Shown here: piece after piece, positions 7,904 to 14,909 of the stretch
Position numbering within the stretch: the stretch's first letter is position 1
Layout: each line of letters starts with the position of its first letter
Assembly: GCA_028284445.1 (NCBI GenBank)
Contig: JANQRS010000066.1
Location: 36,913 to 100,912, forward strand
Source of the DNA: Calditrichia bacterium
GTDB taxonomy: Bacteria; Calditrichota; Calditrichia; RBG-13-44-9; J075
Direction of reading: 5' to 3'
DNA length: 64,000 nt
The notes under the pieces: model-generated
Told to the model about the DNA's origin: nothing
Database searches by the model: none
Seen by the model: the letters and a program-made list of their open reading frames with translations, nothing else
Program-made: the position numbers and the translations under genes

Positions 7904-10321
7904 ATGGCCCGCTACTTAATTTATATTTTTACCACGGCTCTATTTCTATTGAGCAGCGCCAATGCATCTCCAGCTGATAAATTCCTCGGAAATCTGACGA
8001 GCTTTGAACGTACGGAGCAGGGGATACTGCTGCACTGTGAAAATCAGGCTAGTTTGGAAATACGCATCTATCATGATGCTGTGTTCCGGGTTACTCTCAG
8101 GCGCAAGGATCAGGACATGTCCTTGCTTGAGCAGGTGATTTCTGATGGTGATTGGGAATTTCCGGAATTCAGTCTGTTGGTTGAGGATGCCTTTATCACT
8201 CTTGGCACCCGTGAAATCAATATTATTGTGCACAAAATGCCCTGCCGGCTGACCGTCGTTGACAAGAAAGGCATGGTCATAAACAAAGACGATCCGGGGT
8301 TGGGCATCGGATGGCGAGGTGATCGCGTCCAGGTCTGGAAATCTCTTGCTCCCGGAGAAAGGTTCTTTGGATTGGGCGGGAGTTCAGGAAACCTGGACCT
8401 GCGTGGGCGTCAGCGGATTTTGCAAAACAGGAGAATTTCCGATCCCGAAAATCATAGTTATTCTATTCCCTTTTACCTGGGAATGGTTCGGGAGACCGCC
8501 TATGGCATTTATCTGAACAATAGCTATCGCTCCGTCTTTGATTTTGGCGCCGGAAACCTGCGTTTTGCCTCCATTTCTGCCGACGGCGGAGCGCTGGACT
8601 ATTTCTTCTTCTACGGACCGCGTGTGGACGTCGTGCTGACCCACTATACGCGCCTGACCGGAAGAACACCGTTGCCGCCCGGATGGGCATTGGGCTATCA
8701 TCATCACTATACAGGATCCAGTTCGAATTACGAGCCGCAGGTGCTTGCAGAAGAACTGTCGCACCGCAACATCCCATTTGGTGGCATCCATTTGTCGCAG
8801 TCCTATATGCGCGGTAGGAGAATGTTTACCTGGGATGATCGACGCATTGGTGATCCGCAAAAATTATCCACTGCATTGGAAAAAAGCGGATTTCGCTTAT
8901 TAACAACCCTGATTCCTGCAATCCGCGCCGACGAAACATATTCGGTTGCCCGCGAGGGCATTACCTCTGCCCACTTTATGCCTTATCCGGATGGCGAACC
9001 CTATCGCGGTGATTGGGGATTTGGCCCGGCTTTCCTGCCGGATTTTGGTAAACCTGGCACCGTGAACTGGTGGTTGAATCATCTTCGTGAAAGTATGTCC
9101 GGAAGTGTATCAGGATATTTTTGTGAAGATAATGAGCCTTCCGGGCGAGACGGCGCGTTTCCCCCGGAAGTACTGATAACCAGGTCGGACGAAAAGGCGA
9201 ATTTCGCAGAAATGCGAAACCTTTATGCGTTGAAAATGGTCGAAAGCATCTACAATGATTCGCTTGGGAGCGACTCGAGTGGACAGCGGCCTTTTCTTAT
9301 TAGTCGCGCTGGTTTTGCCGGTTTGCAAAACTATGCGGCCGCCTGGACCGGAGACCAGTCTGCAGGTGTCGTCGACTTACGTGCTGCGGTACGGCGAATG
9401 TTGGGGATGAGTATATCAGGTCTGCCTTTTGTTGGCAGTGATGTTGGCGGTTTTATCGGCCAGCCCTCGGCCTCCGTTTTTACCAGATGGATTCAGCTGG
9501 GTGCGGTTTCCCCGCTTTTACTCAATCGCTCCCGGACTTCCGGGCAACTGCCATGGGAATATTCCACTACAATAGATGATATTACCTCACATCATCTGCG
9601 CTGGCGCTATCGCATATTGCCCTATATCTACCATTTATTCTGGGAAGCGAGCGAGAGCGGTTCGCCGATTGTCCGTCCACTTTTCTATCATTTCCAGAAT
9701 GACTCTGCGGTATACAATAGCAAATATCAGGAGCAGTTTATGCTTGGCGACCATATTTTGGTTGCTCCAGTCGTAGAAGCGGATGCGCAGGTCAGGGAGT
9801 TGTATCTGCCTGAAGGAAGTTGGCTCAATTATCATACGGACGAGGTTTACGAAGGAAAGCAAGAGGTAGCCATTGAGGCGCCACTCGATCAGTTGCCGAT
9901 GTTCTTACGAGCCGGAGCAATGATTCCCATGTGGCGCGGAAGCAGCGGGGATTCGCTACAGTTCGACATCTTTGCCGTTAGAGCTTATAGCAGCTACTTA
10001 CTTTATGAAGATGATCAAACCAGCTTTAGATATAAGCAAGGTGACTATCGCCTGTCGGAATTTGAGCTATTTCCCGGAGAAAAAAAGAAAACCCTCACGA
10101 AACGCCGCCTCGAAAATGGCCTGCCGGAGCCAGAGCGCGTTATCGTCTTTCGATTTCACAATTGGTCGCAAATACCGAAGCGGATTCGGCTTGGCAAGAA
10201 AAAACTGCCGAAGATTAGCAAGGGGGTAGCGGAATCAGGATATTCCTATGATCTTGAGCGAAAAATTTTGGTGATTCATATCCCGGATCTTGCTGAAGAA
10301 CAAACCCTGACCATCGAATAA
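7904..10321 (+). CDS. Secreted glycoside hydrolase family 31 protein with altered active-site residues
   Basis: The 805-residue protein has a signal peptide (about 1-21, LFLLSSANA) and the GH31 order: an N-terminal beta-sandwich, a TIM barrel starting near PLPPGWALGYHHHY, and C-terminal beta domains. GH31 landmarks are present: ISRAGFAGLQNYAAAWTGDQ with the acid/base Asp484, and LPFVGSDVGGF. Several conserved catalytic positions differ. The nucleophile motif D-x-N-E-P reads E-D-N-E-P at 408-412. The DIDYM substrate loop reads SQSYM (298-302). The usual RNH reads LNR (Arg542). It is therefore GH31 by fold, but its activity and substrate are doubtful. It stands alone, facing a convergent carbonic anhydrase gene 2 bp away. 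Confidence 0.9.
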   Translation: MARYLIYIFTTALFLLSSANASPADKFLGNLTSFERTEQGILLHCENQASLEIRIYHDAVFRVTLRRKDQDMSLLEQVISDGDWEFPEFSLLVEDAFITLGTREINIIVHKMPCRLTVVDKKGMVINKDDPGLGIGWRGDRVQVWKSLAPGERFFGLGGSSGNLDLRGRQRILQNRRISDPENHSYSIPFYLGMVRETAYGIYLNNSYRSVFDFGAGNLRFASISADGGALDYFFFYGPRVDVVLTHYTRLTGRTPLPPGWALGYHHHYTGSSSNYEPQVLAEELSHRNIPFGGIHLSQSYMRGRRMFTWDDRRIGDPQKLSTALEKSGFRLLTTLIPAIRADETYSVAREGITSAHFMPYPDGEPYRGDWGFGPAFLPDFGKPGTVNWWLNHLRESMSGSVSGYFCEDNEPSGRDGAFPPEVLITRSDEKANFAEMRNLYALKMVESIYNDSLGSDSSGQRPFLISRAGFAGLQNYAAAWTGDQSAGVVDLRAAVRRMLGMSISGLPFVGSDVGGFIGQPSASVFTRWIQLGAVSPLLLNRSRTSGQLPWEYSTTIDDITSHHLRWRYRILPYIYHLFWEASESGSPIVRPLFYHFQNDSAVYNSKYQEQFMLGDHILVAPVVEADAQVRELYLPEGSWLNYHTDEVYEGKQEVAIEAPLDQLPMFLRAGAMIPMWRGSSGDSLQFDIFAVRAYSSYLLYEDDQTSFRYKQGDYRLSEFELFPGEKKKTLTKRRLENGLPEPERVIVFRFHNWSQIPKRIRLGKKKLPKISKGVAESGYSYDLERKILVIHIPDLAEEQTLTIE

Positions 10322-10323
10322 GA

Positions 10324-10896
10324 TCAGGATGCTGTCAGGAATTCCACCTCACCGCTACCGAGATGGTAAAAGGCTTCGAAGATCTCGACCTGCCCGCTGT
10401 CCACGGCTTCACGAATGATTTCTGATTGTGCAGTGAGTTCCGCACCCACCGCCAGGGCATTTCGTTTCACCACATCATTAATCGATTCACCTTGCAGTGG
10501 CTCCTTTGCAACCCCAATATGATCGAGCAAATGAACAATGTGCTGACTATCGCTGGCCCCCTGAACTGCGGCTGTTACGGCGCCACAGCTCTCGTGTCCC
10601 ATCACAACAATGACCCGGGTCTTTAGATGAGCAATCGCATATTCCAAACTGGCGATGGACGAGCTATTGGCAACGTTGCCGGCCACGCGAATGGTGAACA
10701 ATTCTCCAAGTCCGGTATCGAAGGCAAATTCGGGGACCACCCGGCTATCGGCACAGCTAAGCAATGCTGCGTAGGGTGCCTGGCCGCCGGTTAATGCCTC
10801 GCGGCGTTTTGAGTCTTGAAGTTGTCCGTCGAGTTTGTCAGCGACGAAGCGTTCGTTGCCGGCCTTAAGCCGATCTATAATTTCGTTAATTGTCAT
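10324..10896 (-). CDS. Beta-class carbonic anhydrase
   Basis: The 190-residue enzyme interconverts CO2 and bicarbonate. The zinc ligands are visible: Cys48 in SCADSR (with the Asp50/Arg52 dyad) and His101/Cys104 in MGHESCGAV. RVAGN and the ASLEYAI stretch are also typical. The start is ATG 10896, preceded by AGGA; a longer frame reaching 10968 runs back into the neighbouring gene and is rejected. The start lies inside the last codons of the antitoxin gene upstream (11-bp overlap), so the enzyme is probably translated from the toxin-antitoxin transcript as well as from any promoter of its own. Confidence 0.93.
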   Translation of the reverse strand: MTINEIIDRLKAGNERFVADKLDGQLQDSKRREALTGGQAPYAALLSCADSRVVPEFAFDTGLGELFTIRVAGNVANSSSIASLEYAIAHLKTRVIVVMGHESCGAVTAAVQGASDSQHIVHLLDHIGVAKEPLQGESINDVVKRNALAVGAELTAQSEIIREAVDSGQVEIFEAFYHLGSGEVEFLTAS

Positions 10897-11125
10897 TGGG
10901 ATCCTCATAGCGTTTTCGGGAATCAGCGATGAAATCCAGGATTTCTGCTGCAGTAATATCGACATCAATGCCCGGAATGTCCAGCGGGGAAGTGTTTGGA
11001 ATGATTGGACAGACTTTGAAATAGGTCCCGTCTTTTCTCTTTATGATTATCTGGCCTTCTTCTTTTGCTTTGTCAAGGACTGAAGAGAGATTCTGGCGAG
11101 CTTCACTGTAAGTATATGTGGTCAT
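10886..11125 (-). CDS. Phd/YefM-family antitoxin
   Basis: The 79-residue product starts MTTYTYSEARQNLSSVLD, the classic Phd/YefM N-terminal dimerisation and DNA-binding motif, followed by a strand pair (QIIIKRKDGTYFKV) and an acidic C-terminal toxin-neutralising tail (KRYEDPNDN). ATG 11125 is preferred over a TTG at 11137 because GAGGT sits 5 bases upstream. It starts 1 bp after the stop of the PIN toxin. The toxin-first order is the reverse of most VapBC or Phd/Doc loci. Its 3' end overlaps the carbonic anhydrase start. Confidence 0.85.
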   Translation of the reverse strand: MTTYTYSEARQNLSSVLDKAKEEGQIIIKRKDGTYFKVCPIIPNTSPLDIPGIDVDITAAEILDFIADSRKRYEDPNDN

Positions 11126-11126
11126 A

Positions 11127-11522
11127 TCAAACCTCAATTGTTTTGATGCCCATTTGTCTGGCTACGCTAAGGAGACTTTTGTCCAAAGTAAGTAATCCAA
11201 GATTGAAACGTCTGGCACATTCCAGAAAATAGGCATCATAAGCATATATTTTATAGCGATCTACTAATTCCAGCGAGCGTTTCAATTCCACAGTTTCAAA
11301 TTGAATAGGAATCCGATCATATTCATCAATTGCATCGAAAACCTGTTCAGCTGTGATACGCTTGCGCTTTAGCAGTGCCGAAAATGCGTTACCAATTTCC
11401 CAGTGTAAAACAATGGGAGCGATCAATTCCTGGCCCCTGGACTTATTAATAATTTCGGCTTTATGTGGTTCATTCAAGATTATTGCGACAATGACCGATG
11501 TATCAACCACAATTTTCTTCAT
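11127..11522 (-). CDS. PIN-domain toxin (VapC-like ribonuclease)
   Basis: The 131-residue protein has the complete set of PIN acidic residues: Asp7 (VVDTSVIVA), Glu42 (HWEIGNAF), Asp96 (YDAYFLECA) and Asp114 (TLDKSL). In the family these coordinate magnesium and cleave RNA, often tRNA. The start is ATG 11522 (MKKIVVDTS); the upstream TTG extension to 11564 has no PIN homology. It is paired with the Phd-type antitoxin immediately downstream, presumably as an auto-repressed toxin-antitoxin unit. Confidence 0.88.
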   Translation of the reverse strand: MKKIVVDTSVIVAIILNEPHKAEIINKSRGQELIAPIVLHWEIGNAFSALLKRKRITAEQVFDAIDEYDRIPIQFETVELKRSLELVDRYKIYAYDAYFLECARRFNLGLLTLDKSLLSVARQMGIKTIEV

Positions 11523-11664
11523 TAAATTTCCGCTATTGTACAATTGTCCAAAATTTAAAATCATTGCAACTCCATGTCAAGTTGATTTCCTGGTTTCCCT
11601 TAAGAAACCCTTTGCACATGGATGCAGGAATTGCAAAAATTCCACAACGCTAGCCTTAAATTTT

Positions 11665-12417
11665 CTAATCACTCAATTCTTTTAGGCGCTGATAGCCGCT
11701 GCGGCTGACCGGGAGGCGTTCACCATTTTGTAATGTGATTTCATAAGAGCCGCGACTGACGGCATCGAGCTCCTTTATGGCGGCAAGGCGAACAATATGT
11801 GAGCGATGAATACGAATAAATTGCGGAGAGGGGAGGCGATTTTCGAAGTATTTCATGGTTTTCGGTTTCAGGAAGCGACCTTCGCGGCAGTGAAGCATGA
11901 CGTAGTCGTCCTGTGCCTCGACTCGCAGCAAATCATCCAGTGGAATGACGCGGATTTTATGACCGGACTTAATGACGATGCGATCCAGCGGTTCTGTTGC
12001 CTGATCATTATGCGTCTGCAATTTTTCCAGTTCCCTGGTCTGGGCGGTTCGATTGCTTAGGGCGGCGATACCCTTATCGAGCGCTTCATTGAATCGCTCA
12101 CCTGAAAACGGCTTTAGCAGATAATCAACGGCGCTGACTTCGAAAGCCTTGAGTGCATATTGATCATAGGCAGTACAAAATATTATGATGGGCGGATCAT
12201 CGAGCAACTCCAGCATTTCGAAACCGGTCAGCTTTGGCATTTGGATATCCAGGAAAATCAAATCCGGTTGATGCTCCTGAATGGCTTTAATGCCGTCGAA
12301 TCCATTGGCGCATTCCTCGCAGATTTTCACATCGTCACGGGCAGCCAACTGCTGGCGAATCATATCACGCGCCAGGGCTTCGTCATCAATGATTAGCACT
12401 TTCGTTTTTCTGCTCAT
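11665..12417 (-). CDS. LytTR-family response regulator
   Basis: The 250-residue protein has an N-terminal receiver domain with acidic pocket LIIDDE (residues 8-13), phosphorylation site Asp57 in FLDIQMP and the KPF lysine in YLLKPFS. A C-terminal LytTR DNA-binding domain contains DRIVIKSGHKIRVIPLDDL and FIRIHRSHIV. Such regulators bind direct repeats upstream of target genes. Its ATG overlaps the stop of the kinase gene by 4 bp (ATGA), so the two form one two-component system. Confidence 0.95.
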   Translation of the reverse strand: MSRKTKVLIIDDEALARDMIRQQLAARDDVKICEECANGFDGIKAIQEHQPDLIFLDIQMPKLTGFEMLELLDDPPIIIFCTAYDQYALKAFEVSAVDYLLKPFSGERFNEALDKGIAALSNRTAQTRELEKLQTHNDQATEPLDRIVIKSGHKIRVIPLDDLLRVEAQDDYVMLHCREGRFLKPKTMKYFENRLPSPQFIRIHRSHIVRLAAIKELDAVSRGSYEITLQNGERLPVSRSGYQRLKELSD

Positions 12418-13475
12418 GGTCGGTCTCCATTTAGTGGAATATGCAGAGCCACGCTGAAATGACCCTCTTCTGCCTTGATTTCAAGTAAATCCGGCTGGCG
12501 ATAGAGCCGCTCCAGGCGTTCGGCAATGTTCTTCAGGCCGATACCCTCGCCGGCATGCTTCGAAGATGAAGGATCAAAATCATTTTCCATCAGAATAACA
12601 AGATAGGGCTGATCAATCCGCGATTCCAAACGGATCATCACCGGTTCCAGAGATTCGTATACGCCGTGCTTAATAGCATTCTCGAACAAAGGCTGCAGAA
12701 TCATGCTGGGAACTTCGGCCTCCAAGGTATCTTCTGCTATCGTTTCTTCATACAGCAAGCGATCGGCAAAACGGGTTTTTTCGATGTCCAGATATAAGCG
12801 GGCCGTTTCGATTTCGGCTTTTAGCGGCTTCAACTGGATATCATTGCTCGCCAGTGTCGAGCGCAGGAAGTCAGCGAGTTTAACGACCATTGTACTGGAG
12901 CGCTGCGGGTCGCTGGCAATCAGGGAATTGATCGAGTTTAGACTGTTGAAGATAAAATGCGGATTGATCTGAAATTTCAGTGTCTTTAATTCTGCTTCCT
13001 GCACCAGCGATCGCAGCTCAGCCTCACGCAATTGACGTTCCTGCAAATTGTGGAAGTAGATACTCAGGTAGTAAAACGAGACGGCGACGAAATAGATCAG
13101 AATGCCAAACAAGGCTCTCCAAAGCAGTGAGGCTTCCAAAAAGGATAGATAGGCAAAAGAGTCAACAGACAATAGACGAAGGAGAGACACCGCACCGCCA
13201 ATCCAGATAACCGTCGCAGTCACCGCGGCAAGCAGGTGATTCCAAAAGATGACTATTGGCTGGCGATTTTCGAGAGAAATATAGCGAGCGGGATACCAGA
13301 AACTGAGAGCGATAAAACCGTAGAAGCCAAGAAATACCATGGCATCAGTGGTGGCGATCGTCCAGGAAAAACTGAACCGAAAGCCGATAATCAGGGCCTG
13401 GATCATGATGAGTACGATCCAGGCCAGGGCATAATAGCCGAGACGACGATTGCTGAAAAGGAGCGGATGTTGCAT
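12414..13475 (-). CDS. LytS/YehU-type sensor histidine kinase
   Basis: The 353-residue protein has four to five membrane helices over the first 140 residues, a short coiled coil, and the His_kinase (PF06580-type) core in which LKTLKFQINPHFIFNSLNS carries the phosphoacceptor His173. LQPLFENAIKHGVY is the N-box, and GEGIGLKNIAERLERLY resembles the G2 box. There is no extracellular sensor domain, so it may sense through its membrane segments or through the LiaF-like protein whose gene lies 2 bp upstream in the same operon. It pairs with the LytTR regulator. Confidence 0.93.
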   Translation of the reverse strand: MQHPLLFSNRRLGYYALAWIVLIMIQALIIGFRFSFSWTIATTDAMVFLGFYGFIALSFWYPARYISLENRQPIVIFWNHLLAAVTATVIWIGGAVSLLRLLSVDSFAYLSFLEASLLWRALFGILIYFVAVSFYYLSIYFHNLQERQLREAELRSLVQEAELKTLKFQINPHFIFNSLNSINSLIASDPQRSSTMVVKLADFLRSTLASNDIQLKPLKAEIETARLYLDIEKTRFADRLLYEETIAEDTLEAEVPSMILQPLFENAIKHGVYESLEPVMIRLESRIDQPYLVILMENDFDPSSSKHAGEGIGLKNIAERLERLYRQPDLLEIKAEEGHFSVALHIPLNGDRP

Positions 13476-13477
13476 GA

Positions 13478-14191
13478 TCAGGAGTTCTTGACTTCTACGC
13501 CACCAAAGATAGCATAACCGCGAACGATCAACACCTTGTCACGAATTTCATCTGCAGATGCGACACGTCGACGTTCATCGGAGAAGCCGCCGAAAATAGG
13601 AAAGCCTTTCAGAACAACGTCCCAATCTCGCGGTACGCGGATCTCCACGCCCCCAAACATTGCCAGCGCTTCAATGGTGCAACTGGTGTCCAGCGGAATG
13701 GTCTCGTCCAGGTCGATATCGACACCGCCAAATACGGCTGTCACGTTTCCGCCTTCAAATGCATTTGATGCAACCCTAACGGATTTACCGCCGAAAATTG
13801 CAAATTCATCCAGCCAGTTTAAATCGGCAGAAGAGGAAAGCGGACCGTCAGCGAGACTATCTCTTGATTTTTGTCCCAGCAGAAGGCGTCCACCCACGAG
13901 GATCAAGGCCAATGGCCAAAGATCAAATATATCGCCAATATCGAGTATGCGTAGATCATCCAGAAAGAAAATCGCCCCGATTGCGATGATCACTGCTGAA
14001 GATTTCACATCGGTAAAGCGGGAATAGAACAATTTGAAGACGCCGATGCCAATCAGCCCGAGGGGCCAGAGGTCGAAGATATCTTCAAAGAAGTAGAACC
14101 CGAGATTGTCAAAAAGAAACATTGTGCCCAATCCGATCAGGATCAGGCTGATCCAGAAGCTGGGGCCGGTCCGGAATTTTTGTTCAGTCAT
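13478..14191 (-). CDS. LiaF-like membrane protein
   Basis: The 237-residue protein has four N-terminal membrane segments with two repeated DLWPLGLIGIGV / DLWPLALILVGG units, followed by a beta-rich cytoplasmic C-terminal domain. That domain repeats the turn IFGG or VFGG (FAIFGGKSV, AVFGGVDID, AMFGGVEI, PIFGGFSDE, AIFGGVEV). This is the LiaF-TM / LiaF C-terminal (DUF2154-like) layout. In Firmicutes LiaF inhibits the LiaSR kinase under non-stress conditions. Here it sits directly before a LytS/LytTR pair, which suggests an analogous envelope-stress role. A strong AAGGAG precedes the ATG. Confidence 0.85.
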   Translation of the reverse strand: MTEQKFRTGPSFWISLILIGLGTMFLFDNLGFYFFEDIFDLWPLGLIGIGVFKLFYSRFTDVKSSAVIIAIGAIFFLDDLRILDIGDIFDLWPLALILVGGRLLLGQKSRDSLADGPLSSSADLNWLDEFAIFGGKSVRVASNAFEGGNVTAVFGGVDIDLDETIPLDTSCTIEALAMFGGVEIRVPRDWDVVLKGFPIFGGFSDERRRVASADEIRDKVLIVRGYAIFGGVEVKNS

Positions 14192-14239
14192 TTTTTGCTC
14201 CTTATGTCTATACGGTTGCCGCGTCTCGGCGTTTACAGA

Positions 14240-14590
14240 TCAAATAATTGTCGTTGTGATAATCCAAGTCATCGATTGCCCAATAGAATCGAGCCACTCC
14301 AGTATACCTTCCGGCAGCCAGGGGCGAAGCTTTTCAACACTCAACCAGTCCAGTCTGATCACCAGCAGTGAGACTCCGGTCAAAATCAGCAAGAGAGTTG
14401 CTGCCGTATCGCGATAGCGATTGCTGGCATGCTGAAAAATCCCGGCAGCAATGAAAAGAGTTGGCCAATAACGCTCGAAAACAATCTGGGGTGTCAACTC
14501 ATACTTTCCGAGGATTTGGAATATCCCGAAAATACTAATGATGATTGCTGCCCAAAATTCCGGTCGCCGGTGCCACTTTTGGGGACTCAT
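14240..14590 (-). CDS. Small membrane protein related to LiaF-type TM domains
   Basis: The 116-residue protein has three to four hydrophobic segments (AAIIISIFGIFQIL, YWPTLFIAAGIFQ, TLLLILTGVSLLVI, MTWIITTTII). The spacing and the YWPTLFIAAGI element resemble the DLWPLGLIGIGV repeat of the neighbouring LiaF-like protein, so it is probably a reduced relative. AAAGG precedes the ATG. It is the first gene of the LiaF-LytS-LytTR operon, 48 bp upstream of the liaF-like gene. It has no recognised catalytic motif and its function is unknown. Confidence 0.6.
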   Translation of the reverse strand: MSPQKWHRRPEFWAAIIISIFGIFQILGKYELTPQIVFERYWPTLFIAAGIFQHASNRYRDTAATLLLILTGVSLLVIRLDWLSVEKLRPWLPEGILEWLDSIGQSMTWIITTTII

Positions 14591-14686
14591 TCAGGCCTTT
14601 CGGTTTGGTATTGGGTCTAGCGAGTTAATCTTTTCGTACTTAGTTCTTCCGTCTTTTTGCTTCCAGCGGAATGTAGAGGGCGGGAT

Positions 14687-14730
14687 ACATCCCCCTGCGT
14701 CCCCCTTCGAAGGGGGATTCAGGGGGATGT
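14687..14730. repeat. 44-bp palindrome, copy 1
   Basis: Outer arms ACATCCCCCT and AGGGGGATGT flank an inner CCCCCTTCGAAGGGGG stem, with short unpaired bases between the two levels. It is one of six copies in this window. Confidence 0.9.
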
Positions 14731-14864
14731 AACATCGTTCCATCACACCCTTCCCTTAACATGTACGGAACTTCAGCCATTTTTGCCAAATTGAATCGGT
14801 AAACAGTGCAAAACCTCCGGTGAACGGTGAAACTGAGGGCAAGTGCGGGGAATCATTGCGATTT

Positions 14865-14870
14865 TATAAT
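14865..14870 (+). promoter_or_regulatory. Possible -10 box of the hybrid regulator gene
   Basis: A perfect TATAAT lies 39 bp ahead of the preferred ATG (14910) of the large regulator. No good -35 hexamer is visible at 16-18 bp. It supports ATG 14910 over the in-frame GTG at 14820, which would lie upstream of the transcription start. Confidence 0.35.
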
Positions 14871-14909
14871 AGTCTGAGTAATTTTCCGCACACCAAATTC
14901 TACTATTAT

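Larger units (their letters stand above)
14591..14909. other. 319-bp divergent intergenic region
   Basis: This separates the leftward LiaF/LytTR operon from the rightward hybrid regulator. It holds one copy of the 44-bp palindrome (14687-14730) and a TATAAT box at 14865-14870; nothing else was recognised. Confidence 0.6.

Noticed and set aside
8384..8860. Long antisense frame inside the GH31 gene
   Set aside because: No family features, no ribosome binding site, and the sense strand carries a clear GH31 protein.
10897..10968. N-terminal extension of the carbonic anhydrase
   Set aside because: The extra codons lie in the antitoxin coding region out of frame and have no carbonic anhydrase likeness.
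14820..14909. GTG start for the hybrid regulator 30 codons upstream
   Set aside because: It lies upstream of the TATAAT box and adds no signal peptide; ATG 14910 begins the signal sequence.
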